Below are positions 1-8,234 of a stretch of 29,039 nt of DNA, one piece after another. The stretch's first letter is position 1; each line of letters begins with the position of its first letter. The notes beneath the pieces were generated by a model. The model did no database searches. It was not told the DNA's origin and saw only the letters and a program-made list of their open reading frames with translations. Source of the stretch: a virus; the IMG/VR virus record IMGVR_UViG_3300043540_000272, positions 1 to 29,039 of that record; one strand, 5' to 3'. Position numbers and translations under genes: made by a program.

Positions 1-133
1 TTGGCGCTAGGCACTTTTCTACCTTCCCCCCTGGTGACGATATTACGTACATGTTAATAGTTCGCTGAGCGTCAATTTTTGGCTCTAATTGCGCACTATA
101 TCCATTTACGATATTTATTAATGCTTTCGTCAT
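1..133 (-). CDS. gp10-like tail stabilisation protein, 5' part (duplicate across contig join)
   Basis: On the minus strand an ATG at 133 opens the same frame as the complete gp10-like gene at 27535-28965 and runs off the left contig end after 44 codons. Its residues match the start of the full copy (MTKALINIVNGYSAQ). Its ATG overlaps the TAA of the gp4-like gene by one base. In the closed genome this and the right-end copy are one gene, so it should be counted once. Certainty is high because the whole 207-bp end repeat is shared. Confidence 0.9.
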   Translation of the reverse strand, partial: MTKALINIVNGYSAQLEPKIDAQRTINMYVISSPGGKVEKCLAP

Positions 134-207
134 TATCCGGCCATTATATTGCCTTTAGTTAAACCTATATATCTACGTCTTAAAACTGTAGATACGTTTA
201 AGCTCCA
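1..207. repeat. Terminal direct repeat, left copy
   Basis: These 207 bases recur at 28833-29039 with one mismatch (C at 128, T at 28960). An end repeat of this kind is what an assembler leaves when it reads round a circular or circularly permuted molecule. The unit length is 28,832 bp. The repeat contains the 5' end of the gp10-like gene and the 3' end of the gp4-like gene, so it is ordinary coding sequence and not a dedicated terminal repeat. The mismatch is synonymous (Thr ACG versus ACA in codon 2 of the gp10-like gene). Confidence 0.95.
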
Positions 208-861
208 ATCAGTATCAGAAACTGATTTTATTTCTGATAATAATTTTTGATATTCTGATTCTTTAATATCATTCCAAGAATTAGTTTCAAATACTAAACA
301 TAATTCTCTTGCCAATGCATATCGCAAAAATCTCATATAATGTTTTGGAACATTCGTTATTTCGGTAAATAACTGTATATTATTGAAAATTTGTTTTGCT
401 CTCAAAACAATGTCGTAAACGGTATCTGGAGTACAAAATAATGTTATTTGCGATTCATCGTTAGTGTTTTGTAAAAATAATTGTGTTGGCCGTGTCTGCG
501 CTTGTGGATATCTAACTATTTGAAAGGCTTCATCATGTTGTATTTCCATTAATGGGTAATTTATACCTTGATATTTGACGTAAGCATCATTAATGTCAAT
601 AAATTTATTAGTTTTAACATCTGATGTTGCTAATTGTCCAAAACTATATGTTGCTTTTCCACCTATTGTATAAAATTCTATGTCATTATTATATGGAATA
701 TAAAAATCATCAGTAGCGAAGCTGTCTAACATTTCATTTAGATAATCTAATGCCTCGTGAATTTCAGCACTAGTTGGTTGTTCGCTAGGAGCATATTCAT
801 TTGCCAATAAAAAAGCTTTTAATATTAAATCATTTACTGTTTTTGGTTGAGGTATTGCCAC
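133..861 (-). CDS. Head-tail adaptor / packaged-DNA stabilisation protein, P22 gp4-like
   Basis: This 242-aa protein sits exactly where P22 places gp4, between coat and gp10. The first 70 residues carry the pattern of that family: an N-terminal helix (NDLILKAFLLANEYAP), a second helix with LNEMLDSFATDDF, then a strand segment ending in YTIGGKATYSFG. In P22, gp4 is the first protein added to the portal after packaging; it plugs the channel and connects the portal to gp10 and the tailspike. The protein here is longer than P22 gp4 (about 166 aa), with an extra C-terminal helical part. The start is GTG at 861, with GAGGG seven bases upstream. The gene overlaps the preceding 71-aa gene by 32 bases and the following gp10-like gene by one base (TAATG), suggesting coupled translation. 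Function rests on order plus the N-terminal pattern. Confidence 0.75.
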   Translation of the reverse strand: MAIPQPKTVNDLILKAFLLANEYAPSEQPTSAEIHEALDYLNEMLDSFATDDFYIPYNNDIEFYTIGGKATYSFGQLATSDVKTNKFIDINDAYVKYQGINYPLMEIQHDEAFQIVRYPQAQTRPTQLFLQNTNDESQITLFCTPDTVYDIVLRAKQIFNNIQLFTEITNVPKHYMRFLRYALARELCLVFETNSWNDIKESEYQKLLSEIKSVSDTDWSLNVSTVLRRRYIGLTKGNIMAG

Positions 862-1045
862 TTGGTCGCCCTCGTTTTACCGTTGTAGGAATTTCTATTT
901 TTTCTTTATTAAGAGAATCATTTGCATCCTTTAAAGAACTAAACCATTCTTTCGTTTGCAATTTCTCTTCTCGTATTGTTTCGTTTTCAGCAATATAAAA
1001 TTTACCAGTCTCGCTATATGTTTGATGAAAAAGAAAATAACTCAT
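830..1045 (-). CDS. Small protein with AT-hook-like tail, between coat and gp4
   Basis: A 71-aa protein of unknown family. I start it at ATG 1045 because AGAGGAAT lies just upstream; an in-frame TTG at 1108 would begin inside the coat gene and read through a terminator hairpin. The N-terminus (MSYFLFHQTY) is hydrophobic and aromatic, the middle is charged and helical, and the end contains VKRGRPSGN, which resembles the GRP core of an AT-hook DNA-binding motif. P22 has no gene here. It could be a minor head or DNA-associated protein, but position and the AT-hook-like stretch are the only hints. It is separated from coat by a terminator and overlaps the gp4-like gene by 32 bases, so its expression is probably tied to gp4 rather than coat. 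Confidence 0.65.
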   Translation of the reverse strand: MSYFLFHQTYSETGKFYIAENETIREEKLQTKEWFSSLKDANDSLNKEKIEIPTTVKRGRPSGNTSTKNSK

Positions 1046-1058
1046 AGTAATTCCTCTT

Positions 1059-1090
1059 AAAAAAGGAGGACAACAATTGTCATCCTCCTT
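1059..1090 (-). terminator. Intrinsic terminator after the coat gene
   Basis: Read on the minus strand, AAGGAG (1090-1085) pairs with CTCCTT (1068-1063), an inner stem GACAA/TTGTC continues it across a three-base bulge, and six T residues follow (1064-1059). It lies directly after the coat stop and only a few bases before the ribosome site of the 71-aa gene. It should reduce, not abolish, transcription into the gp4/gp10/tail genes, so coat is made in excess over the tail parts. Confidence 0.8.
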
Positions 1091-1097
1091 ATATAGA

Positions 1098-2336
1098 CTA
1101 ACTTGCAATTACAAAACCATATTCTGGCCAGAATCTTGCTCCAACAAGAACGTCCCAGCGCATAATATTTTGATCATTCGTAATATCTGCACCTTTTGAC
1201 AATCTTAAGGAAATTCCAGTACCAAATTCTGTATCAGTTACAGTAGTGGAGTAAGGAAGCCACATTTTCTGCATTTTTGGCATTGCATAACTAAAGCCAC
1301 CTTTTGTAAAGGCAACGTTTGAATTATGAGTTGCTAATACAGTAACAGGTGCATCAGCTGCTAATTGTGCGCTAAAATTGCGGAATGGATTTGTAGCATC
1401 AATAATAATCTCGGGGCTTACAGTAATTGTAGCTTCGCCACTTGCATTTGAATCAGCGTCAGCAGTTACAACAAATTGTGCTTTTTGATTAGTTACAGCG
1501 TAAGTAACGGGGGCTAGTTTGTAAGAACCATCGATTGTAATTTTATCTCCTTTCTTAAACACTTTAGTAGCAGCTCCAGAAAATCCTTTTATCACTATTG
1601 TATTGCCACTTGAAACCGCAGTTTTAACCGCCAATCCAGTTGCACCACCAGCGCTACCAGCAATATGACGATCAACAGTAGAAGTGGAATGATAAGTAAA
1701 CTCGGCAATTGAATTTAAAAAATATTTATTAACAACTCTTTCGTTAGTTGTTGGAATAAATAAATTTGGTAATGAGCTCTTTAATGCTGCATCATCATCA
1801 GGAGTCACAATCATATAGGATTCTTCCGAGTCAATAGGCATATTTAAATTTGCCATTTTGGCACGAACATTTGCTAAGGTAGCAAAAGAATTGATTGGAG
1901 TACCAACGCTACCAGTATGATTATACAAATCAGTTGATGCTTTTTGGGCTAGATAGCTATTGATTTGAGCAGTTAGACGCAAAATAGATGGTTTAATATA
2001 TCTTTCTGCGTAAATCTCCATTCCCTCTTCGCCAGACATGAATAATGCCTGTTCTTTAGTACTGAAAACCAAACCATCATTGAATTGTCTTTCAATGGTC
2101 AAGTTTTCAGTCTTCTCAACAACGCCATCTAGGCTAATAGTAGTTCCTTCGCCACCAATTCGACGATTTGAGCGTCTTATTTGAATGTTATCACCTTTTG
2201 CATATTCTCTATTATCAAATTCTGGTCCATAAGTTTCACTTTGACCGCATTCGATAAATGCAAAATTAGGAACTAAAAAAGAAAGTCCTCGGTTAGCAAT
2301 CCACGTTAGGACCTTGAAATCATTTGATAAAGCCAT
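1098..2336 (-). CDS. Major capsid (coat) protein, P22 coat-like
   Basis: A 412-aa protein, close to the 430 aa of P22 coat, lying directly after the scaffold gene as in P22. The N-terminal third has the family-like pattern GTTISLDGVVEKTENLTIER. Residues about 235-310 form an inserted beta domain with a KKGDKITIDG turn, followed by QFVVTAD and ATITVSPEIIID. This is the arrangement of the coat insertion domain in P22-like capsids, where an IAG/IDG turn precedes FVVTA and ITVSP strands. The C-terminus (DVLVGARFWPEYGFVIAS) matches typical coat ends. The start is ATG 2336 with GAGGT upstream. A perfect 11-bp stem lies in its 5' leader and a terminator follows the gene, both suiting a highly expressed product. 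It forms the icosahedral shell around the scaffold. Confidence 0.88.
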   Translation of the reverse strand: MALSNDFKVLTWIANRGLSFLVPNFAFIECGQSETYGPEFDNREYAKGDNIQIRRSNRRIGGEGTTISLDGVVEKTENLTIERQFNDGLVFSTKEQALFMSGEEGMEIYAERYIKPSILRLTAQINSYLAQKASTDLYNHTGSVGTPINSFATLANVRAKMANLNMPIDSEESYMIVTPDDDAALKSSLPNLFIPTTNERVVNKYFLNSIAEFTYHSTSTVDRHIAGSAGGATGLAVKTAVSSGNTIVIKGFSGAATKVFKKGDKITIDGSYKLAPVTYAVTNQKAQFVVTADADSNASGEATITVSPEIIIDATNPFRNFSAQLAADAPVTVLATHNSNVAFTKGGFSYAMPKMQKMWLPYSTTVTDTEFGTGISLRLSKGADITNDQNIMRWDVLVGARFWPEYGFVIAS

Positions 2337-2354
2337 AAATACCTCATAATTAAA

Positions 2355-2386
2355 TTTGTATCTATGTCTTTATTTATAGATACAAA
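2355..2386 (-). promoter_or_regulatory. Perfect 11-bp stem-loop in the coat gene leader
   Basis: TTTGTATCTAT (2355-2365) and its exact complement ATAGATACAAA (2376-2386) flank a 10-base loop. The hairpin sits between the scaffold stop (2389) and the coat ribosome site. It has no T run after it, so it is not a terminator. By analogy with leader stems in other operons it may protect or process the coat mRNA. That role is inference. Confidence 0.6.
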
Positions 2387-2388
2387 CG

Positions 2389-3213
2389 TTATTTTCTTAT
2401 GTGCTTTTTAACCATTTGTGAAAAACTCATATCAAGAGCACTGGTTAAATTAGCACCGCCTGGTTTTAGCGGAGATATTATTTTTTTATCCGAAGGATTT
2501 TGTTGAACTTTTGGAATAACTTTATATTTAATAGAAGCTTCAGCATCAAGTCTGGCCATTTCTAACGCTTGCTTTTGAGGAGAAAGTCTTGAAATTTTTT
2601 TTATAAGATCTGGATTTGTTTTCCAATTTTTATAAAAATTCTCAACCGCTCCATTGGGCAGCTCTTTTAAAACAGCAAGCATTGTTTCCGTTAAATAAGG
2701 TTGTGCTTGCTCCATTACATCCTCATAATCACTATACTTATCCATAGCAGCCAAAGCTTGTTCATTAAGTTGTTCTAACTTAATTCTCTCTTCTTCAGCT
2801 TGTTTCTGCGCCTCACGTTCTGCCTCAATCTTTTTGGCTGCTTCTAATATTTTATAATCCAAACTATTAGGATCATTTTTATATGCTCCGGAATTTGGAT
2901 TGCCACCAATCAAATTTTGCAATTGAGCTGCAAATTGTTGTTGCATATTAGCAGCAAAACTTTCCATTTCGCGTCTATGAACCTTTTCTTGTTGTCTTAA
3001 TCTTCTTTTAACCCATTCAAGTTGTTCAAAGTTCTTATCATCTGGCTTTTCTTCTTTAGGTGCAGAAGATTCTTTTATTTCTTCTTCACTATTCTGAACA
3101 TCTTCATTTACTTTTCCATCAATTACCGGTGATGTTGCCGTTTGCTCTTCAATTACTTGCTCAGAAATGACATTTTCGTCAGCCAATGATTCATTTAAAA
3201 ATTCTTCAGACAT
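2389..3213 (-). CDS. Scaffolding protein, P22 gp8-like
   Basis: A 274-aa, strongly acidic, helical protein between portal and coat, the position of P22 scaffold (303 aa). Residues 1-55 are Glu-rich and probably disordered. Residues 65-150 are a long charged coiled coil (for example AEREAQKQAEEERIKLEQL). The C-terminus is basic (SFSQMVKKHIRK), as expected for the coat-binding helix-turn-helix at the end of P22-type scaffolds. It would guide coat assembly into a procapsid and then leave. The start is ATG 3213 with GGAG upstream. Scaffolds diverge fast, so the call rests on composition, size, basic tail and order. Confidence 0.8.
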   Translation of the reverse strand: MSEEFLNESLADENVISEQVIEEQTATSPVIDGKVNEDVQNSEEEIKESSAPKEEKPDDKNFEQLEWVKRRLRQQEKVHRREMESFAANMQQQFAAQLQNLIGGNPNSGAYKNDPNSLDYKILEAAKKIEAEREAQKQAEEERIKLEQLNEQALAAMDKYSDYEDVMEQAQPYLTETMLAVLKELPNGAVENFYKNWKTNPDLIKKISRLSPQKQALEMARLDAEASIKYKVIPKVQQNPSDKKIISPLKPGGANLTSALDMSFSQMVKKHIRK

Positions 3214-3320
3214 TTATATCTCCAAACTATGTATTTAAGGTCTGCATATTCGACGCCGTTTTAACCGCGAACGTAACGTAAAATAAAGTATAATACTTTT
3301 TTGTTTATTTACAATATAAA
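3214..3320. other. Portal-scaffold intergenic spacer with short dyad
   Basis: A 107-base gap in an otherwise tightly packed operon. It holds a dyad AAAGTAT-A-ATACTTT (3285-3299) and a short tandem ACGTA repeat (3271-3280). I see no convincing -35/-10 pair and no open frame. It may be a processing site or weak terminator; the sequence does not decide. Confidence 0.4.
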
Positions 3321-5420
3321 TTATTTATTATTAAGTAAAGATTGGTTTCCTCTCAACATGTTAATCATACTGTTATGAATATTTGACTGATGCTTTAAAA
3401 CTTCATTTTCAAGACGCAATTTATTATTGTTATGACTATTTATTATGTCCATCATTTTAGCCTTTAAATTCATTTCGGCTTCTTGCAATCCAATGTCTGC
3501 TTTATGTATTTCTGCTTGAGCTTTTGCTTGAGAAGCTTGTACTTCTGGGGACGGTGGAGGTGGAGGCATTTGTTGCACCGGGTCTCCCTTTTCGGTAGCA
3601 ATGACATTCGGTGGTACAACAAAATTCTTAAATCTATCGACTATTTGTGGAGTATTATCTAAATTCGTATTTGCTGCAATTAAATCAGCTATTATCGGGA
3701 ATACTTGTGGATTAAGTGAAGCCATCGCAATTAATTGATTATAAGCATCAAGCTTTTGCAATTCAAAACTTGCACCAATGCTTACCTCTACATCCACCGA
3801 CATTTGTTTCAATTGTTCTATGCGTGAATTATTTAATTGTTCTACCATTCGATTTTTTTCTTTATCATATCCTTCAATAATTCTATTTTCTTCGAAATAT
3901 GTTTCAGGGATTAAATCTAACAATATCTTATTGGTTTTATCAATACATATATTCAAATTATTTAAATAAGTAAATACTGAATTATTTCCTTGTAATGCGC
4001 GATTAGCTACCATTCTTCCCGACGTATCGTTTCCATCAGCCCCCTGATTAGCAGTATATCTTCCCAAAATGTTTTCAATCATTACCATTAATTCACTTGT
4101 GGCATTATTTAATGATGCAGGAAATTCAGGCGGTGGTAAAAAATCTGGTTTCTGTCCGGGAACTCTTACATCTGGATCATACATCATGAAAACTTGACTT
4201 TTTTCTGGGTTTCTCCATTGCTCTTTGTAATTAGAAATCATTTGAGCAGTAACTAAAAACTGGCCTTTATGTCTTGTCTTTAGCCATTCCGCTTTTTCGC
4301 TCATACAGAAGTTCATTAATCGTTGAGCATCTTTAGCAAATCTAATAAAACTTTTAGTTCGTTGTCGACCGCCAACAAAAGTACTATCTCCATCTAAAAA
4401 TATAATTGGTAAGTTTGTTCCAGGGAATGTTGTTTCTTCTAAAATATGTCCCTTTATAACCAAATAATGTTTAATTTCACATTTTTGGGTATATCTTTCA
4501 TCGACTACCTTTATTTCTTCACTTTCCGGGGGCGGTGGCATTTGTGATCCATTTTGAATAGCTTGAGAATATAAAGTAAACAATCTTAAATCTAATTCTT
4601 TTTTTGAATCCGTAAGTTCTTTTAATCGTTCTTTTAATTTGTCTTCTGGAACAGATTCGCCATTGCTTAATTTATATAATTTAGAACTTTTATAAATTTT
4701 ATGAAAATGTTCACAGATAGTAATACTATCTTTATCAAACCATTGAAAGTCTAAATTTTGTTGATTTAATGGATTTTGAATTGATTTTATTTGCTCAATA
4801 TCTCCATATTTGTTTCCATATTTTTCAAAGAACTCCTCCCAACTCATTTTGGTATAAATACCGCAAAACTCACCATCAAGCTTTCCTGGCTTAGTTGCCC
4901 TTGGATCAAAATAACATTTTTGCGTATCTGGAATTGCTATTATTGATAATACTTTATTAAATGATAAATCATTTTCGTAATCTCGACCAATCCGCCACGC
5001 TCCATATCCACCCATTAAAGCATTGCGAAAAGCAGTTTGAAAAGCCACGTCAGAATCAGAATTATAAGCAATTCCCCGTAATATTCCTTCATATAAATTT
5101 ATTCCGGCTTGATCGCTTGTAGCATTTTTAGCTATTACTTTTATTTGCGGAGAATTCTTTTGCTGCTCTCCAACTATATTTAAAATATAAGAATATAAAC
5201 AATTAAATGTTAGATATATTTTTTGTCTTAATTCATATTCGCCAATATCTCTTGCTTCCCATTGGTTTCCTAATGCAAAATTTACATCATCATTATAATT
5301 TTCAATATTATCTTGAAAGTAATTGAACCATGACTTAATAGAAAATTCTATTTTTTGAATAACATCGTCTTGCGTTGTTAAATCACTAATAAGAGTCTTT
5401 TGTATGTTTTTTTTATCCAT
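3321..5420 (-). CDS. Portal protein, P22 gp1-like
   Basis: A 699-aa protein, close to P22 portal (725 aa), between the large terminase and scaffold. The N-terminus carries SWFNYFQDNIENYNDD and FALGNQW, the usual opening of this family (helical stretch, then a tryptophan after a Gly). The central part has FDPRATKPGKLDGEFCG, a pattern common in P22-type portals. Pro-rich QMPPPPPSPE at about residue 617 separates the body from a long, charged, heptad-like C-terminal helix (about 630-690). That helix is what forms the coiled-coil barrel inside the P22 capsid. Twelve copies would form the DNA entry and exit ring and the docking site for terminase. It is followed by a 107-base spacer before scaffold, and begins one base after the large terminase stop. 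Confidence 0.88.
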   Translation of the reverse strand: MDKKNIQKTLISDLTTQDDVIQKIEFSIKSWFNYFQDNIENYNDDVNFALGNQWEARDIGEYELRQKIYLTFNCLYSYILNIVGEQQKNSPQIKVIAKNATSDQAGINLYEGILRGIAYNSDSDVAFQTAFRNALMGGYGAWRIGRDYENDLSFNKVLSIIAIPDTQKCYFDPRATKPGKLDGEFCGIYTKMSWEEFFEKYGNKYGDIEQIKSIQNPLNQQNLDFQWFDKDSITICEHFHKIYKSSKLYKLSNGESVPEDKLKERLKELTDSKKELDLRLFTLYSQAIQNGSQMPPPPESEEIKVVDERYTQKCEIKHYLVIKGHILEETTFPGTNLPIIFLDGDSTFVGGRQRTKSFIRFAKDAQRLMNFCMSEKAEWLKTRHKGQFLVTAQMISNYKEQWRNPEKSQVFMMYDPDVRVPGQKPDFLPPPEFPASLNNATSELMVMIENILGRYTANQGADGNDTSGRMVANRALQGNNSVFTYLNNLNICIDKTNKILLDLIPETYFEENRIIEGYDKEKNRMVEQLNNSRIEQLKQMSVDVEVSIGASFELQKLDAYNQLIAMASLNPQVFPIIADLIAANTNLDNTPQIVDRFKNFVVPPNVIATEKGDPVQQMPPPPPSPEVQASQAKAQAEIHKADIGLQEAEMNLKAKMMDIINSHNNNKLRLENEVLKHQSNIHNSMINMLRGNQSLLNNK

Positions 5421-5421
5421 G

Positions 5422-6969
5422 TTATACCCACATTGATGATGATTGGTTAAAATATTCTTTTTTATCTATTTTTGGATGATTATTTAAACAATTATAATAT
5501 AATGCCGCATATTGTAAACAATCCTGTATATCAGAGAATGGATGTGACTTAATTGGCACATCTTTATATTCTTCTTTGTTTAAGATGCGTAATCGTTCGT
5601 AAACGTACGAATTCATAAATCCTTTGCGTAATACAGGACATTCCGAACGTAGTAATACAAATGCCGGGTGACCCATACTCATTTTATTTAACCAAAAGTT
5701 TACTGCATCTATGCGTGGAACAATATCATTCGTTGATGCAGGCACAGTTGGTAATCCGGCACGATTTAGTTCTTCTATTGCGCTTGTAGTTGCTGTAATT
5801 TGACTTGCTTGCATGCCTGCTGGGTCACAAGTTGAATAAACTGGATTAGTTGGGAAATGCTTACGAATATATGGTAAAACAATTTGTATAAACTCAATTA
5901 TCCCCATTCTATCGGTTACAAATTCCTTTAGACATCGTAATTGGCCATCTACTAATTGAACAATTAAAGCAGCCGGAGTTAAACCAAAATCCCATGCAAC
6001 TACAATCGTTTCATTGTCTATTACTTTTAATGAATCTACTGCATGGTAATTATCATTATAACTTGGAAACACAACTTTGCCAGTTTTCAGTATTCCATAT
6101 TCGCCAAGACAATAAACTTTAATAAATTCTTTATCTGCTCCTGAAGCTATCTCTAAATAATAATTTGGATTTGATAAGTGTTCATAATTGTCGGCATTTT
6201 TATTGATTATGTAATTACCATCCTCATTCTTTAATAACCCAGGTGGTTGATGAAAAATTTCATGATCATCTGGTATATTTACTTCAAAAAGTTTATATAT
6301 CCAATGCTCAGTATCTGGGGGGTTTGTAGCACTAAAGACGGTCCCATGATATGGTTCTTTGCACAATATCTCTGGAGGATATCTGTTTATTCTTCCCTTA
6401 ATTACCATTAAGGCAACTTCTGGAAGCTCGCTAATTTCATCTAGCATTGCTGATGTTATTTCTAAAGATTTAAAACGCCCTATGTCTTTTGGTCTATCTA
6501 ACGCTAAAAATAATATCTCCATTTCAATAGGACCGTGTCCATCATTAAATTTATGTTCACATCTGAAAACATTGCTAGTAGTCTCCTTTACTTCTCCTAA
6601 TTCTGAAAACCAATCACACCATGTTTTGTAAGTAGTAGTTTTAAGTTGAGAATATGTATTGCGTATAATGGCTGCTCTATATCTACGAATGCCATCAATA
6701 CATCGCGGCATGCTACACGCTTGCCTGACTATTTCGGCACAAGACATTACGGTTTTACCACTTCCAAACGGCCCCATCACTATCTTGACATTGGCGTTGC
6801 TTTTATGAAATTTGATGCCTGTTTCGGAGGGAATATAACTTAATTGCTTATTATCCCCATAAATTTGAATTATACAATTATCTGCATCAATCTTAACATG
6901 TTGCTTATCTAGTTTTGTATAATTTAATACACGCTCTAAATCTTTTTTAATCGCGCTTAGTAAGTTCAT
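5422..6969 (-). CDS. Terminase large subunit (ATPase and nuclease)
   Basis: A 515-aa packaging motor. Walker A is GPFGSGKTV at about residue 67, a slightly unusual P-loop with Phe. Walker B is SAMLDEISEL at about 175, with a coupling-motif candidate VFSATNPPD at about 212. The C-terminal RNase H-fold nuclease shows its acidic residues in VVAWDFG (about 329), STCDPAG (about 383) and PFSDIQDCLQYAAL (about 480). It would cut the concatemer and drive DNA through the portal; headful use fits the circularly permuted contig. The gene overlaps the small terminase by 23 bases and ends one base before the portal start. Confidence 0.93.
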   Translation of the reverse strand: MNLLSAIKKDLERVLNYTKLDKQHVKIDADNCIIQIYGDNKQLSYIPSETGIKFHKSNANVKIVMGPFGSGKTVMSCAEIVRQACSMPRCIDGIRRYRAAIIRNTYSQLKTTTYKTWCDWFSELGEVKETTSNVFRCEHKFNDGHGPIEMEILFLALDRPKDIGRFKSLEITSAMLDEISELPEVALMVIKGRINRYPPEILCKEPYHGTVFSATNPPDTEHWIYKLFEVNIPDDHEIFHQPPGLLKNEDGNYIINKNADNYEHLSNPNYYLEIASGADKEFIKVYCLGEYGILKTGKVVFPSYNDNYHAVDSLKVIDNETIVVAWDFGLTPAALIVQLVDGQLRCLKEFVTDRMGIIEFIQIVLPYIRKHFPTNPVYSTCDPAGMQASQITATTSAIEELNRAGLPTVPASTNDIVPRIDAVNFWLNKMSMGHPAFVLLRSECPVLRKGFMNSYVYERLRILNKEEYKDVPIKSHPFSDIQDCLQYAALYYNCLNNHPKIDKKEYFNQSSSMWV

Positions 6970-7483
6970 CTACTTTTTTATGTAGTTCAGCAAATTTTGT
7001 CTTTAGTTCATCAAGTTCGGCAAGACGTAAAACATTTACATGCTTTTCTAAGGCTGTAGAAATGTTTTTAAGGGCTTCATCACTTATCTCGCCGCAATCA
7101 TAAGCCGTCCACATGTTTTCGAATTTTTCTGCAATAGGAGTCCTATAACCAAGGTGTCCACTTGGTCTATCTCCAAACCAACGCCACCATTTTTCTATTG
7201 CAAGCCATTTATTTCTATCGTCAGACAAGGCAACTTGATAATGATGTTGTTTAATTAATTGTTTTCCCAGTTGAATTCCTTGCTCGTATAGATCATGTGC
7301 CAATTCATTAGAAAAAAATAAATCAGGTTTTTTATTAAATAAAACACGCGCAATTATTGTTTGGCTACATCCAATTTTAGCTAATTCGATAATATCATTT
7401 GCTTTGCTTTTAACTAACTGTTGTATTTTATATTGAACCCGTTCTTTTGTTGGAAAATTAATTATTTCTTTCTCTTTTGTCAT
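6947..7483 (-). CDS. Terminase small subunit (probable)
   Basis: A 178-aa protein directly upstream of, and overlapping, the large terminase. Residues about 20-50 form a probable helix-turn-helix (IIELAKIGCSQTIIARVLF) and the C-terminal 40 residues are a charged coiled coil (LDELKTKFAELHKKVDELTK). That is the usual plan of small terminases: DNA recognition at the N-terminus, ring assembly in the middle, motor contact at the C-terminus. The middle holds an aromatic-rich segment (WLAIEKWWRWFGDRP). It would recognise the pac site and start headful packaging. The ATG at 7483 shares one base with the stop of the 135-aa gene upstream. The call is by structure plan and neighbour, not by a diagnostic motif. 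Confidence 0.8.
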   Translation of the reverse strand: MTKEKEIINFPTKERVQYKIQQLVKSKANDIIELAKIGCSQTIIARVLFNKKPDLFFSNELAHDLYEQGIQLGKQLIKQHHYQVALSDDRNKWLAIEKWWRWFGDRPSGHLGYRTPIAEKFENMWTAYDCGEISDEALKNISTALEKHVNVLRLAELDELKTKFAELHKKVDELTKRD

Positions 7484-7890
7484 TATTTTTTCTTTCTTCC
7501 GGTTAATACATTCCTTCTAAACATTTCTTGTTTTTTCGCTTTTTTGCCATATTTTCCTTCAGCAGCTTCTTTATGTTTACTTTCGGGAATTTTTTTACCT
7601 GCTGGAACTCCTAAAGACTCATGTTCGCCACCTTCTTTAAATTTAATTGGCTTTTTACCAGCTTTATGCAATGTAACCATTTTAGTTTTTTTAACCATCG
7701 ATTTCACTTTTGCTTTTGGTTTATTACCTTTTCCAGCCTTACTATAAGCAATGGCAACCGCTTGCTTAATAGCTTTGGCTTTAGATGCTGGTTTAGAAGT
7801 ACCAATTTTACCTTTGGTTTTATATGCATCTACAAGTTCTTTGATATTAAAACTTATAACCTTATTGGATTTACCTTTTTTAAGTGGCAT
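7483..7890 (-). CDS. Lys-rich phage protein, DUF6496-like N-terminus fused to a GVPAGKKIP domain
   Basis: A 135-aa, very basic protein. The start MPLKKGKSNKVISFNIK and the later KAIKQAVAIAYSKAGK match the pattern of a small protein family common beside phage structural genes (the DUF6496 type). The C-terminal half has a second recognisable phage motif, HESLGVPAGKKIPESKHKEA, ending FRRNVLTGRKKK. In many phages I know these two patterns occur in separate or differently joined proteins. The role is unknown; the charge suggests DNA or capsid contact. It is in the late operon between the DUF5661-like gene and the small terminase. The start is ATG 7890 with GGAGG upstream. Confidence 0.7.
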   Translation of the reverse strand: MPLKKGKSNKVISFNIKELVDAYKTKGKIGTSKPASKAKAIKQAVAIAYSKAGKGNKPKAKVKSMVKKTKMVTLHKAGKKPIKFKEGGEHESLGVPAGKKIPESKHKEAAEGKYGKKAKKQEMFRRNVLTGRKKK

Positions 7891-7899
7891 ATATTCCTC

Positions 7900-8100
7900 C
7901 TAATATTTAGTTTTAGAAAATAATTTCGTGTAATAAGACGGGTCTTCATCAAGATGATTTTTGGCAATCAACCCCGCAAGTCTTCGGCTTGGAGTATGTT
8001 CCATTTCGTGACTAATTCCCATTGTTAGTTGTTTTGAGTCATAAGATTTAGCTTTTGGAGCATAAACTTTTGTGGTGAGGGTGATTATTTTTTTAGCCAT
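7900..8100 (-). CDS. DUF5661-like small phage protein, first gene of the late operon
   Basis: A 66-aa protein. The pattern GISHEMEHTPSRRLAGLIAKNHLDEDPSYYTKL, given here in parts as EMEHT, AGLIAKNHL and EDPSYYTKL, is characteristic of the DUF5661 family found in phages, viruses and some bacteria. Function is unknown. I start it at ATG 8100: the frame is open to 8142, but the first 14 codons are hydrophobic leader-like residues lying over a probable promoter, and GGGAG precedes 8100. It heads the leftward late gene series. Confidence 0.7.
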   Translation of the reverse strand: MAKKIITLTTKVYAPKAKSYDSKQLTMGISHEMEHTPSRRLAGLIAKNHLDEDPSYYTKLFSKTKY

Positions 8101-8132
8101 TTTTTCAAAACTCCCGAATATTATTTCAATAT

Positions 8133-8160
8133 ATATTATCACATAATAGATATATTTAAA
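8133..8160 (-). promoter_or_regulatory. Candidate late promoter
   Basis: On the minus strand TTTAAA (8160-8155), a 16-base spacer and TGA-TAATAT (extended -10, 8141-8133) precede the first late gene by about 26 bases. The extended -10 is identical to that of the rightward early promoter at 8393. The -35 is weak (4 of 6), as expected if a phage or host factor helps late transcription. Confidence 0.45.
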
Positions 8161-8234
8161 TGTTTTTAATCATTGAAATACAAAAAAACGCTAAAACCCT
8201 TCGCGCGCGTGTATTTCACAATCATTTTGAGACA

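Noticed and set aside
6785-6790. TTGACA inside the large terminase gene
   Set aside because: It lacks the partner arm TGTCAA at N9 and a -10 at a suitable distance, so it is not a fourth operator-promoter.
6359-6843. Plus-strand open frames opposite the large terminase
   Set aside because: Shadows of a strongly supported gene, without ribosome sites or recognisable motifs. The same holds for plus-strand frames opposite coat, portal, tail and gp10 genes.
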